DNA of 64,000 bases from Saprospiraceae bacterium (lineage in GTDB: Bacteria; Bacteroidota; Bacteroidia; Chitinophagales; Saprospiraceae). The position numbers and the translations under genes are program-made. Below, in pieces: positions 44,764 to 53,784 of the stretch. Position 1 is the stretch's first letter. Each line of letters starts with the position of its first letter. The notes beneath the pieces were generated by a model. It did no database searches. It was not told where the DNA came from and worked only from the letters and a program-made list of their open reading frames with translations. The DNA lies in the NCBI GenBank assembly GCA_016722285.1, contig JADKGI010000016.1, positions 121,548 to 185,547 on the forward strand, in the 5' to 3' direction.

Positions 44764-46044
44764 ATGCAAAAGTTATCTACATTTATTGCCTTTCTGGCAA
44801 CAATTACCACCGTCACAAGTCAGTCATTTCAGCAAATCAGCACCGGCACGGGTTACAATAAACAAAGCTATATCAAACTCATCGATGGATCACAGAAGCA
44901 AATAAGTAATGATGCCTGGGATCTGGCTTTTACCGCTTTTGGATTTCAGGACGCAGGTATCTTTATCAATGAGTCGTCTGGAAGTACCCAAGGCCAAAAT
45001 CTTCCCCTTACCGAATTGTATTATGCCAAAACAGACGATTTTAATGCTTCGGTTAAGCTGGATTCAATTCAGGACCAGAAATTTCTCAACAGCGAGGAGT
45101 CATGGAATTATGGCGCATTAAATGAGCTTAGGAATCGAACCAATCCATTTGATTATGGGTGGGGTTTATACAATCCATCTAATAATTCGGTAAAAGGTAA
45201 TAAAGTTTTTATCATCAAACTTAGAAATGGTGAATACAGAAAACTCATAATTGAGTCTCTGATTGGCACCACGTATAATCTGAAGTATGCGAAACTGGAT
45301 GGTACCGGTGAAGTGACTAAATCCCTCAACAAGGTCACCGATAATAAAGGTCAGAAATTAATGTATTTTAGTTTTTCAACCAATAATACAGTAGATGTTC
45401 TTCCCGTCGGAGGATTTGACATCATGTACGGGAGATATATTTCTCTTGCCCAGGACCCTAATGGAACTATTGTTCAGCAATATAATGTCACCGGGGTCTT
45501 GACTGGTCCCGGAATCCTCACAGTTAAGGCAACCGGTGTCAATCCGGCAACCGTATCTTATAATGATTACAAAGATAATATGAGTACTGTGACTGATATA
45601 ATAGGATTTGACTGGAAGACGCTTTCAGGCACATCCTGGGTCATCGATGATAAAAGAGTGTTCTTTGTAAAGACAGCAGATAATAAAGTCTGGAAGCTAC
45701 GCTTTATCGACTTTGAAGGTTCCGCAACCGGAAATGCCGTTTTTGAAAAAACAGAACTGGGTACTTCCTCTGTTTCTGAACTGGCAGGTGTAAATACAGG
45801 AATATTCCCGAATCCTGTTGAAAATGAACTGGTTGTTTCCCTGGAAGTAGAGACAGGAGCGGGTCAGCTAAATGTAAATGTAACCGATATCACCGGAAAA
45901 AGCATGGTCACTCAATATGTAAATGGACAAAACCGGTTTAATGCTTTGAGTTTTGATACATCTGAATGGAACAAAGGGATATATCTGGTAAGAATAAGTA
46001 ATACTGCCGGACATTCATTAGTAAAAAAAGTAGTAAAAATGTAA
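44764..46044 (+). CDS. HmuY-like surface protein with type IX sorting domain
   Basis: Exported 426-residue protein. Signal peptide about residues 1-20 (STFIAFLATITTVTSQ). The middle resembles HmuY heme-binding proteins, which begin with WDLAF-type strands and a TN/SGSG loop: here NDAWDLAFTAFGFQ, INESSGSTQGQN and a second copy-like region WVIDDKRVFFVKTADNKVWKLRFIDF. The last 75 residues form a type A T9SS C-terminal sorting domain: FPNPVENELVVSLE, LNVNVTDITGKSMV, FDTSEWNKGIYLVRI, HSLVKKVVKM. So the protein is secreted by the T9SS encoded at 21-26 kb and attached to the surface. The next gene is a TonB-dependent receptor, matching the HmuY-HmuR pair. Heme as ligand is inference. The ATG at 44764 fits promoter and signal peptide. 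Confidence 0.8.
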   Translation: MQKLSTFIAFLATITTVTSQSFQQISTGTGYNKQSYIKLIDGSQKQISNDAWDLAFTAFGFQDAGIFINESSGSTQGQNLPLTELYYAKTDDFNASVKLDSIQDQKFLNSEESWNYGALNELRNRTNPFDYGWGLYNPSNNSVKGNKVFIIKLRNGEYRKLIIESLIGTTYNLKYAKLDGTGEVTKSLNKVTDNKGQKLMYFSFSTNNTVDVLPVGGFDIMYGRYISLAQDPNGTIVQQYNVTGVLTGPGILTVKATGVNPATVSYNDYKDNMSTVTDIIGFDWKTLSGTSWVIDDKRVFFVKTADNKVWKLRFIDFEGSATGNAVFEKTELGTSSVSELAGVNTGIFPNPVENELVVSLEVETGAGQLNVNVTDITGKSMVTQYVNGQNRFNALSFDTSEWNKGIYLVRISNTAGHSLVKKVVKM

Positions 46045-46053
46045 ATGTTTATG

Positions 46054-46090
46054 ATGATCAATTTCAATCAAAAAATGCGATTTTTCGTGA
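46054..46090 (+). repeat. dispersed intergenic repeat, copy B (before the TonB receptor gene)
   Basis: Reverse-complement copy of the repeat: the 25-base core at 46054-46078 is identical to copy A, and TCGTGA at 46085-46090 matches the TCACGA flank of copy A. It lies between the HmuY-like gene and the receptor gene. Confidence 0.75.
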
Positions 46091-46137
46091 TTGGAAAGCA
46101 CATACCTAAACAATTATGTAAAAAATATTAAAGAACA

Positions 46138-48171
46138 ATGCGGTTTTCTACTTGTCTGGTATTCTTTTTTGTTTGCAGTCGGATATCTTTTTGTCAGGAA
46201 AGTAAGGACTCTGCCGCCTTGTCAAAAAATCTGGACCAGGTGGTGATTACAGCTCAGTTTGCACCAACGGATTCGCGCGAAACGGTCAATTCAGTAAGGG
46301 TGCTGAACAGAAAAATTATCGAACAGCGTTCGGTAGTCAATCTGCAGGAGTTGCTCCAGACAGAACCAAACATGCGCATTGCGCAGGATGCAATTTTGGG
46401 AAGTGAATTGAGTATAAATGGTCTGAAAGGTGAAAATCTAAAAATTCTGATCGATGGTGTCCCTGTTGTCGGACGGCTCAACGGAAATATTGATGCCGGA
46501 CAGATACCTCTCAGTTCGGTACAAAAAATTGAGATCATAGAAGGGGCCCAGGCACTGCTATATGGATCAGAAGCTTCAGGAGGAGTCATAAATCTAATTA
46601 CAAAAAAGAGTCAGGCATCCGCATTAGAATCTGAAATAAGCAGTCAGTTCGAGAGCAACGGTTTCAGAAATCTGACAGCAAGAGCCGGATACACTTCAGG
46701 CAAATTTACGGCACAGGCCAGTGGTAATATACTTGAGTTTGTACCTTTACCGGATTCAACCGGTAGTCGCGATCAGCTCTGGAATCCCAAAAGACAAAAA
46801 TCTGGCAGGGCCATGTTGAGATACAAGCCATCTGAGTCAACAGACATACGTCTTTCAGGTAATATACTCAGCGAAGTAGTTGACAACCTGGGAGAAAAAC
46901 GACGTGTGGTGTTCAAGCCATATGCCTTTGATGATTTTTATTACACAGATCGTTATGACTTTAGCCTCTTTGCTGAGAGATGGACAAAATCGCACAAACT
47001 GATACAGACAACTCTGGGGTGGAACACTTTTCGCAGAATAAAAAACTCATTCAGGTATGATTTTGATGAGAATATCAATGAATTACTGATAGGATTGCAG
47101 GATACATCCTCGGCTTCCGGCTATCTCGGGCGGGTTACTTATGCCAGTGATAGCAAGTCTAAAAGCCTGAATTACCTTTTTGGAGTGGAAAACTATTATG
47201 AAACGGCCAGCGGTAACCGACTCTATGACTCAACTGCAACCAATCCGGGATCAGCCTATACCAATGATATGGGGTGGTTCGGAAGTTTCAAATATAAACC
47301 CACTTCTGCCATAACATTGCAGTCCGGAGCCAGATGGACTTTAAATATGAGATATGGCTCTGCTTTAACTCCATCCACGTGGCTCCTTTGGCAGCCTAAA
47401 CTACCGTTTCAGGCCAGATTGTCATGGGCGTATGGATTCAGATCACCTTCTGTCAAAGAGTTGTTTTTCAGCTTTGTAGATATCAATCATTATGTCATTG
47501 GCAATCCAAACCTGAAACCAGAACGTTCTGTAAATCTTCGTGGAGAAATCAAATGGAAATCAATCCATATCAACGATACTGAATTGTCAATAACTACCAC
47601 CGGGTTTTATAATAAAGTCAATCAAAGAATCATCCTTACCGCTCTCGGCCCAGTACATTATGAATACCGGAATGTTGAATCCTGGAAAACATCAGGTGCC
47701 AGCATCAGGTTAAACGCCAATTTCGGATCGTACATCCGATTTCAGTCGGATCTTATCACCACCGGATTTAATAATGCTGAAAAACAAAATAGCAACCCTT
47801 CTTCATCTTATCTGTGGTCAACAGATTGGGCAAATGATCTTACCGTCTCTGTATTTGATGGAAAACTCAGCTGCAATATCTGGCATAAAATGACGGGCAA
47901 AACCCCTTACTTTTTCAATCAGGACGGCAAAACACTGGAAGCATATACTGACCGCTGGCAGATGCTCAATGCAGGACTTTCCACACATTTTTTGAACAAA
48001 AAACTAAGAATAAACACGGGCGTGAAAAATATTTTTGATATCAGACAGCTTCAGGCTAACATCAATAATGGCATCCACATAGAAGCCAGCAACCAGCAAA
48101 ATTTACATTGGGGGCGCAACTTTTACGTCGGTATGATCTGGCTGTGGCAAGGGAAAATGAAAGCTCAGTAA
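46138..48171 (+). CDS. TonB-dependent outer-membrane receptor (HmuR/BtuB-like)
   Basis: Ligand-gated outer-membrane transporter energised by TonB. Signal peptide about residues 1-20 (TCLVFFFVCSRISFCQ). TonB box region and plug: LDQVVITAQ (about 32-40), NLQELLQTEPNMRI, INGLKGENLKILIDGVPVVGRLNG (about 98-121), VQKIEIIEGAQALLYGSEASGGVINLITKK (about 129-158), the classic plug end. The barrel follows, with YGFRSPSVKELFF and NPNLKPERSVNLRGEI (about 460-490) typical of cobalamin/heme-type receptors, and the last strands end NFYVGMIWLWQGKMKAQ. At 677 residues it is a small receptor without the CarboxypepD-like domain of SusC. Pairing with the HmuY-like gene 93 bp upstream suggests heme or porphyrin uptake. 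Confidence 0.9.
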   Translation: MRFSTCLVFFFVCSRISFCQESKDSAALSKNLDQVVITAQFAPTDSRETVNSVRVLNRKIIEQRSVVNLQELLQTEPNMRIAQDAILGSELSINGLKGENLKILIDGVPVVGRLNGNIDAGQIPLSSVQKIEIIEGAQALLYGSEASGGVINLITKKSQASALESEISSQFESNGFRNLTARAGYTSGKFTAQASGNILEFVPLPDSTGSRDQLWNPKRQKSGRAMLRYKPSESTDIRLSGNILSEVVDNLGEKRRVVFKPYAFDDFYYTDRYDFSLFAERWTKSHKLIQTTLGWNTFRRIKNSFRYDFDENINELLIGLQDTSSASGYLGRVTYASDSKSKSLNYLFGVENYYETASGNRLYDSTATNPGSAYTNDMGWFGSFKYKPTSAITLQSGARWTLNMRYGSALTPSTWLLWQPKLPFQARLSWAYGFRSPSVKELFFSFVDINHYVIGNPNLKPERSVNLRGEIKWKSIHINDTELSITTTGFYNKVNQRIILTALGPVHYEYRNVESWKTSGASIRLNANFGSYIRFQSDLITTGFNNAEKQNSNPSSSYLWSTDWANDLTVSVFDGKLSCNIWHKMTGKTPYFFNQDGKTLEAYTDRWQMLNAGLSTHFLNKKLRINTGVKNIFDIRQLQANINNGIHIEASNQQNLHWGRNFYVGMIWLWQGKMKAQ

Positions 48172-48257
48172 TGGCTAATATACTGGCAAAATTCTCATAA
48201 ATTCTATCTTGCCAATACAAAAGGATGTCATATGATATCAGAACAAATTAACTTTGT

Positions 48258-50978
48258 TTAAAAATCAAACTCGATAGTATCTCCGGGTTTATAGCCGGGT
48301 TTATTTTTATTTGGTGAATCCGGCTTATCTGCATCTGTCTTTGTCTCATCTCTTCCTGAAGGAAGTGGTGTTTCCGGTTTGTTTGCGGTAGTTTTAAGTT
48401 CATCAGATTTATCCTCATTATTTATTTCTTTGGTTTCTTCTGCCTCAGCATCATCAGACTCCAGTTTTTCAACTTTGATCAATTTAGAATCGATGAATCT
48501 ATTTCCCATCGCTTTCCAGCCCTTGACATCAATAAAATCAATAATCTCCACATCTTTGGATTCTTTTGTTTTACCTGCGTTGTATTGACATCTTACGACC
48601 GGGGACTTATCCATTGATGCAAAATACAGTTTTGTACCACTTGTCTCCGGAATAAAATTGAATTTCTGGTCCATTGTGCTGGTTTCTATTTTAAATCTCT
48701 TGATCATAGTCCAGCCTTTTTCTCCCTCAAAATACACCGCCGATATAACGGTATCTTCAGTAAAATTACCAATCTCCACAATGTTATTGACATCGTATTT
48801 TTTATTCAAGTCCAGTTCATTGACTTCATAACTTCCATCCTTATATATACTTAGTAATTTACTTCCGGTATCAAAAGCCCCGAGATATTTCCCTCTTTCA
48901 TCCTGGTTGAGTCTTCCGCTGACCTCATCCATATATATCTGCATAGCTCCCAGGGATGACTTTCCTACGGATATCTGAGTTATTTTGCGGACAGGATATT
49001 TTGTGACAATATTACCCTGAGACGCACGGCCTTTTATGGCCAGATCAGCTAAATCAAAATCAAATACTTTCTTCTTGGCTGTAGAGCCTAATGAAAGCTG
49101 GATATTTACTATTTCTGACTCTCCGTTAGCATTCGAAGTGAAATACAGGATTTTTGATCCTTTTGTACCTTGAGTGAGATCATATTCCTTATCCCTTGTA
49201 ATAGAAGTGACATTAAATCTTTTGGCATAGGTTTTTCCGCTCTTTCCATCCAGATAGATGAGGTTGTAAGTCGTCCGGTCGTCCGATTTGAGCCATACGG
49301 CGGTGTGTATAATGTCTTTGCCTACAAATACTTTGTCAGCAATTTTCACCACTTTAAACTTACCTTCACGTGTGAATGCTATGATATCTGCAATGTCTGA
49401 ACAATCGCAAACAAATTCATCTTTCTTCATACTGATCCCAACAAAACCTTCTTTGCGGTCCACATACAGTTTGGCATTATTGGCTACCACTTCTTTGATT
49501 TCAATCGAATCGAATGAGGTAATGAGCGTTTTGCGCTCCCGACCTTTGCCATATTTTTCCAATAGTAGCTGAAAATAGTTAATGGCAAACTCTGTCAGAT
49601 GCTTGAGGTCATGTTTTACCTGCTCCAGATCAGCCAGGAGCTGGGCCATCATTTCATCTGCTTTGAACTTATTGTATTTTGAGATTCGTTTTATTCTGAT
49701 TTCAGTAAGTCTTATGATATCATCTTCCGTGATATCTCTCATGAGTACCGATCTGTTATCCCCCGATTTTCCGGGATCAGAAGGAGTTGAAACATACTTC
49801 TTAAGTCCCAAATCGATAGCAAGGATGACTTCCTGAAAGCTTTCACATTCTTCAATGTCACGATAGATTCGGTTCTCAATAAATATTTTCTCCAGGCTGG
49901 CGTGGTGCCATTTTTCTTCCAGTTCTCCTTTCTTAATTTCCAATTCACGTCTCAGAAGGTCTTTAGTCTGAAAAGTTGAAATGTTCAGTATCTCAGGTAC
50001 TGAAAGGAAAAGTGGCTTATTATCGACAATGACACAAGCATTCGGAGAGTAAGATACTTCACAATCTGTAAAGGCATACAAAGCATCGATGGTCTGGTCG
50101 GGGGAAACTCCCGGCATAAGCTCCAGCTGGATTTCGACGTCCCTTGCCGTATTGTCGTGGACTTTTTTGATTTTTATCTGGCCCTTATCATTGGCTTTCA
50201 GGATGGATTCGATCATTCCATTGGTTGTCACCCCGAATGGTAACTCGATGATATTCAATGTACTTTTATCTGCTTGCTGGATTTTAGCCCTAATTTTTAC
50301 CCTTCCTCCACGATGTCCATCATTGTACTCTGCTATATCTATCATACCTCCGGTTAGAAAATCAGGATATACAGTCACTTTTTTGCCTTCCAGAATTTTT
50401 ATGGATGCTTTAACCAGTTCTATAAAATTATGAGGAAGAATTTTGGTAGATAATCCCACAGCAATGCCTTCCACACCCTGTGATAAAACCAGAGGGAACT
50501 TGACCGGAAGTGTAATCGGTTCCTTTTTCCTCCCGTCATATGTAAGTTGCCACTCAGTAGTTTGCGGGTTGAAAAGAACTTCGAGCGCAAATTTAGTCAG
50601 CCTTGCCTCAATATATCTGGCTGCTGCGGCTGAATCACCCGTCCGAACATCACCCCAATTACCCTGACAATCTATCAGAAGATCCTTCTGGCCCATATTG
50701 ACCAGAGCATCACCAATAGCAGCATCTCCGTGGGGATGGTATTGCATAGTCTGACCTATGATATTAGCTACTTTGTGATATCTGCCGTCGTCCATTTCTT
50801 TCATGGCATGGAGAATGCGGCGCTGTACTGGCTTCAGTCCATCATCAATATCCGGAACCGCCCTTTCCAAAATCACATATGATGCGTAATCCAGAAAGTA
50901 TTCCTTATACATTCCTTTGAGGGTGATCAGTTCCTCTTCCTCATGCTCAGCATCCTTTAAGAAATTATCAGAATCCAT
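48258..50978 (-). CDS. parC: DNA topoisomerase IV subunit A (ParC; GyrA/ParC family)
   Basis: Cleavage/religation subunit of a type IIA topoisomerase that unlinks daughter chromosomes. Start of the breakage domain MYKEYFLDYASYVILERAVPDIDDGLKPVQRRIL (about residues 23-56), HPHGDAAIGDALVNM (about 81-95), and the catalytic Tyr 122 in AAARYIEARL. The quinolone-determining region is therefore present. The C-terminal half has the weakly repetitive blades of the ParC/GyrA DNA-wrapping domain (GFVGISMKKDEFV, TREGKFKVVKI). The last 80 residues are acidic and Lys/Pro/Asp-rich, ending GYKPGDTIEFDF. This is the longer Bacteroidota ParC type; parE is not adjacent. The family is certain; calling it ParC rather than GyrA rests on the breakage-domain wording and the divergent C-terminal blades. 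Confidence 0.85.
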   Translation of the reverse strand: MDSDNFLKDAEHEEEELITLKGMYKEYFLDYASYVILERAVPDIDDGLKPVQRRILHAMKEMDDGRYHKVANIIGQTMQYHPHGDAAIGDALVNMGQKDLLIDCQGNWGDVRTGDSAAAARYIEARLTKFALEVLFNPQTTEWQLTYDGRKKEPITLPVKFPLVLSQGVEGIAVGLSTKILPHNFIELVKASIKILEGKKVTVYPDFLTGGMIDIAEYNDGHRGGRVKIRAKIQQADKSTLNIIELPFGVTTNGMIESILKANDKGQIKIKKVHDNTARDVEIQLELMPGVSPDQTIDALYAFTDCEVSYSPNACVIVDNKPLFLSVPEILNISTFQTKDLLRRELEIKKGELEEKWHHASLEKIFIENRIYRDIEECESFQEVILAIDLGLKKYVSTPSDPGKSGDNRSVLMRDITEDDIIRLTEIRIKRISKYNKFKADEMMAQLLADLEQVKHDLKHLTEFAINYFQLLLEKYGKGRERKTLITSFDSIEIKEVVANNAKLYVDRKEGFVGISMKKDEFVCDCSDIADIIAFTREGKFKVVKIADKVFVGKDIIHTAVWLKSDDRTTYNLIYLDGKSGKTYAKRFNVTSITRDKEYDLTQGTKGSKILYFTSNANGESEIVNIQLSLGSTAKKKVFDFDLADLAIKGRASQGNIVTKYPVRKITQISVGKSSLGAMQIYMDEVSGRLNQDERGKYLGAFDTGSKLLSIYKDGSYEVNELDLNKKYDVNNIVEIGNFTEDTVISAVYFEGEKGWTMIKRFKIETSTMDQKFNFIPETSGTKLYFASMDKSPVVRCQYNAGKTKESKDVEIIDFIDVKGWKAMGNRFIDSKLIKVEKLESDDAEAEETKEINNEDKSDELKTTANKPETPLPSGRDETKTDADKPDSPNKNKPGYKPGDTIEFDF

Positions 50979-51005
50979 CCAGTATTAGTCAATATTATTA
51001 AAAGG

Positions 51006-51013
51006 CAAATATA
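51006..51013 (-). promoter_or_regulatory. -7 box (TATATTTG) for parC
   Basis: Exact TAnnTTTG on the minus strand, 27 bp before the parC ATG. Confidence 0.5.
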
Positions 51014-51174
51014 TAAATATTATGTTTAATATAATAATCAGTTGTCCGTGGTATTTTAATGTCATATCCACCTGATTTCAGAATGGAATCATAAATCGCC
51101 AGGAGATTTCGGCCCTAAATAAATATTCTATTGGTACAAATATTTAGTTAGATGCTTTGAATGCATATAATAAA

Positions 51175-51200
51175 GCAATTTTTTGATTGAAATTGATCAT
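51175..51200 (+). repeat. dispersed intergenic repeat, copy C
   Basis: Same core as copies A and B with one additional A after GCA; followed by ACCTAAACAAT, which also occurs 24 bp beyond copy B (46102-46112). It lies 44 bp before the 51245 gene. Confidence 0.7.
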
Positions 51201-51244
51201 ACCTAAACAATAACTTATTAATTTTACAAAATAATCTTTGCACC

Positions 51245-51715
51245 ATGAATGATCATCATACTCCAATCCAGGAAGCAGAAATCTGGATAGAAAGAATTAA
51301 AAGAAATGGTAGGGAAATCCTTTCCAATACGATCTTTTCAGGAGTAGCTATTTTTATTTTGAGTTATGGCGGTTTGTTTTTAGCTATCCGCATTTTTCCT
51401 AATTTTTTTATTGACTATATCAACCCTGTCTTCAATTCTGACGGAAGCCGGGATTTGTATTTCTATTTACACCCTTTCGTACTGGCTTTATCCTTATCTG
51501 TATTCTGGAATCGATTCAGCAAATATTTCGTAGGTAATGTCCTTATGGCAGGAATAGAATTTGGCATTGTTTACTCTTTTGTGGCCCTTGTTCCCCTTCT
51601 TTGGATTACTTATTCGGCAATGGATGTTGAGTTTCAAATGGTATTTACCTGGCTGGTGTATGGCTTATTCCAAAGTTGTGTCGCCGGTGTTGTTTTTTGC
51701 TGGAAAAAAAGGTAA
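51245..51715 (+). CDS. small four-helix membrane protein, hypothetical
   Basis: 156 residues with four predicted transmembrane helices: about 27-49 (IFSGVAIFILSYGGLFLAIRIF), 72-88, 100-125 (GNVLMAGIEFGIVYSFVALVPLL) and 135-152. The N-terminal 25 residues are polar and charged. I recognise no family motif. An AATCTTTG (51234-51241), one base off TAnnTTTG, ends 3 bp before the ATG; if it is the promoter, the message is leaderless. The next gene is convergent, 5 bp away. Function unknown. Confidence 0.65.
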   Translation: MNDHHTPIQEAEIWIERIKRNGREILSNTIFSGVAIFILSYGGLFLAIRIFPNFFIDYINPVFNSDGSRDLYFYLHPFVLALSLSVFWNRFSKYFVGNVLMAGIEFGIVYSFVALVPLLWITYSAMDVEFQMVFTWLVYGLFQSCVAGVVFCWKKR

Positions 51716-51720
51716 ATAAA

Positions 51721-52326
51721 TTAATCCGCCCTTTTTAAATATAACCTGACTTCCACATCCAACTCATCTTTTACTTTGATGGCCCCACCTAATTTGCTGG
51801 GTGGCTTAAGTCCAAAATCAGAAAATAAAATAGTTTTACTGCCCACGAATTCTATCTGGTTGATATAATTTTTACCACTAAACTGAATTGAATAAGTTTT
51901 GTTAGTTCCCGCCAGGAAGATTTTGACTTCCCCTAAACTATAGCCTCCCACCGCTTCTTTCGGCAACTTGTTCAAAGATTTAATGTCAATCAACATGCTT
52001 GGATATTCTTTCATTTTGAGAGTCTTCTGTAGGTCCTTAGTCATGATGTTGTGGTGACAGTCAAAATTGACAACCGGGATTTCAAGGATGCTGTTTATCT
52101 TGTAATAGGGCAATCCGGATTTGTTTAGGTCACAAATCAGAGTGTCAATTTTGCCATAAGATGATACGACACAATTAAAGCTATTGATATTTGTTTTTCC
52201 ATCAACCCGCAGACTGCTGCTGGCACTGACGAGCCAAACTTCCTGATCAGCGGAATAATTTATATCAGCCGAAGGAAAATAATCGAGCCATGATAAAATC
52301 AATAATATGAGTGTCAATATTTGCAT
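51721..52326 (-). CDS. YceI-like domain exported protein
   Basis: About 201 residues with a signal peptide (QILTLILLILSWLDYFPSA). The body resembles the YceI lipocalin-like fold that binds isoprenoids or amphiphiles: SASSSLRVDGKTNINSFNCVVSS (S-x-L-x-V-x-G-T/K-S/N-x-x-x-F-x-C), IPVVNFDCHHNIMTKDLQKTLKMKEYPSMLIDI (N/D..M..D....L....YP.M...), FLAGTNKTYSI and a final acidic strand ELDVEVRLYLKRAD. It is more diverged from the YceI consensus than the 53785-54375 gene. With a porin-like gene between, this is a YceI-porin-YceI arrangement on one strand. Confidence 0.7.
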   Translation of the reverse strand: MQILTLILLILSWLDYFPSADINYSADQEVWLVSASSSLRVDGKTNINSFNCVVSSYGKIDTLICDLNKSGLPYYKINSILEIPVVNFDCHHNIMTKDLQKTLKMKEYPSMLIDIKSLNKLPKEAVGGYSLGEVKIFLAGTNKTYSIQFSGKNYINQIEFVGSKTILFSDFGLKPPSKLGGAIKVKDELDVEVRLYLKRAD

Positions 52327-52376
52327 GCAACAAAAATAGCTGATTTATGCCAAATGTAGGTTTCTAAAAATAAAAA

Positions 52377-52408
52377 AGTCAGATCGTCAATTTCTATCAG
52401 ATCCGACT
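52377..52408 (-). terminator. terminator of the porin-like gene
   Basis: AGTCAGATC pairs with GATCCGACT (one mismatch). On the minus strand it is followed by TTTTTTATTTTTAG. It begins 41 bp after the stop at 52449. Confidence 0.75.
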
Positions 52409-52448
52409 CATTAACCATTTAAATCATCAACAAACTAACAAATATGGT

Positions 52449-53741
52449 CTAGAAGCCTACTACTGCCATAATAGCGAGTCCATTGAATTTACCACCATTT
52501 CTGATGTCATTTCCTTTAAAGCCTTCATATTTTTGATTCACTACTTCTGCTTTTAAGAGTAAGTTTTTAGTTGGGAACCAACCTGCGGCAAAGGAGGTTC
52601 TTGTAATATCAACATCAGTAGTATAGCCCTGAAGTCTGCTGGAAACCTTATTATATTTTACTCCAACAAATAATTGTTCATTTGCTAAAAATCTATATAC
52701 TATCTCTCCAGCTGTTTGGGTAGTCTTTCTATTATCTGTCTCGGTGGTATTTTTGCCACTTGCTGTTTCGAAAGTACCAAAAAATTCCAGTCCCTGATAT
52801 TTAACAAATGGGTTAACCATAAAAGTAGTTAATGAATTTCTCATTCCGGGATTGTATCTGCCACTGAAAGCTTCAGTTGTACTATTTGTTGCACTTGCTT
52901 TTTCAAGCACTCCTTCGTATGCTGATCCGGTTCTGTCCCCACCAAAAAGTGTTAGACTTGGAGAAGATGAGTTGGAGTATAAACTAGCACTCAACCTGAA
53001 TCTTAGATCTTCATTGACATTTTTATCATATGCTCCTTTTAATAAGATGGAAGGGTTTTTACTAGTGACACCAGAAGTAGCAGTTGAATAATCCTGTACA
53101 TTGTTTTTAATTAAACCGTTGGTAAGACCCGCCATTAACATCAGACCTTCCGAAGGAAAGATATATACTTCACCCCCAATCTCTGTTGCAAATTCGTCCA
53201 TTATGTTATTGCCGGCAAAAGGATTAAAGATGGCGTTACCGTTGTCCATTCTTCTGAAGTGAGAGTCTCCGTAATTCACTTCCATATGACCGATTTTGAC
53301 TCTTACATATTTAGTAAACCATTCCGGATTATTAAACATAGGCAATTTGTCTATCTGGATATATCCACCTTTTACCCAAAACTCATTGTGGTGTCTGGAA
53401 GCCATATAGTTTTCCAAAAATATTCGGATACCATCCCCCAACTGAACGTCAAAATTTAAATTAGCCGCCGCCAGGGTAAAACCGTTTCCTAAAGGATAAA
53501 GAGCATTTACTTTTGCCTTGGATGTGTCTATATTTTCGTGGTTAAGCATTTGATATCCCTGCCTGAAGGAACCGCCTATATTAAGCTTAAATCCTTCATA
53601 TACAGTGGCATCCACTTTTGTTGGCTCGAATACATTTATTCCTGTCTGATCGTATGCCTTTGAGTACTGAATTTGAGCGAAAAGGCTTGTAGCAAACATA
53701 GTTACTACTAATAAGCTGAGAAGATTTAATAAAGATTTCAT
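52449..53741 (-). CDS. porin-like outer-membrane protein
   Basis: 430 residues with a signal peptide (LLSLLVVTMFATSLFAQ). The mature part is a beta-barrel with alternating aromatic strands and polar loops: FKLNIGGSFRQGYQML near the start, long loops rich in Asn, Ser and Thr, and a final strand FNGLAIMAVVGF with a terminal Phe. It lacks plug or TonB box. Such large-barrel proteins in Bacteroidota are often annotated as porin or hypothetical. It sits between two YceI genes and is closed by its own terminator. Ligand unknown. Confidence 0.7.
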   Translation of the reverse strand: MKSLLNLLSLLVVTMFATSLFAQIQYSKAYDQTGINVFEPTKVDATVYEGFKLNIGGSFRQGYQMLNHENIDTSKAKVNALYPLGNGFTLAAANLNFDVQLGDGIRIFLENYMASRHHNEFWVKGGYIQIDKLPMFNNPEWFTKYVRVKIGHMEVNYGDSHFRRMDNGNAIFNPFAGNNIMDEFATEIGGEVYIFPSEGLMLMAGLTNGLIKNNVQDYSTATSGVTSKNPSILLKGAYDKNVNEDLRFRLSASLYSNSSSPSLTLFGGDRTGSAYEGVLEKASATNSTTEAFSGRYNPGMRNSLTTFMVNPFVKYQGLEFFGTFETASGKNTTETDNRKTTQTAGEIVYRFLANEQLFVGVKYNKVSSRLQGYTTDVDITRTSFAAGWFPTKNLLLKAEVVNQKYEGFKGNDIRNGGKFNGLAIMAVVGF

Positions 53742-53784
53742 ATTGTTTTTTGTTTAAGATTAAGAAATTTTTGATTTATTTTAA

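Noticed and set aside
48172..48257. TGGCAA/TTGCCA hairpin as a shared terminator of the TonB receptor and parC genes
   Set aside because: Only six paired bases, a poor inner stem and no U-tract on either strand.
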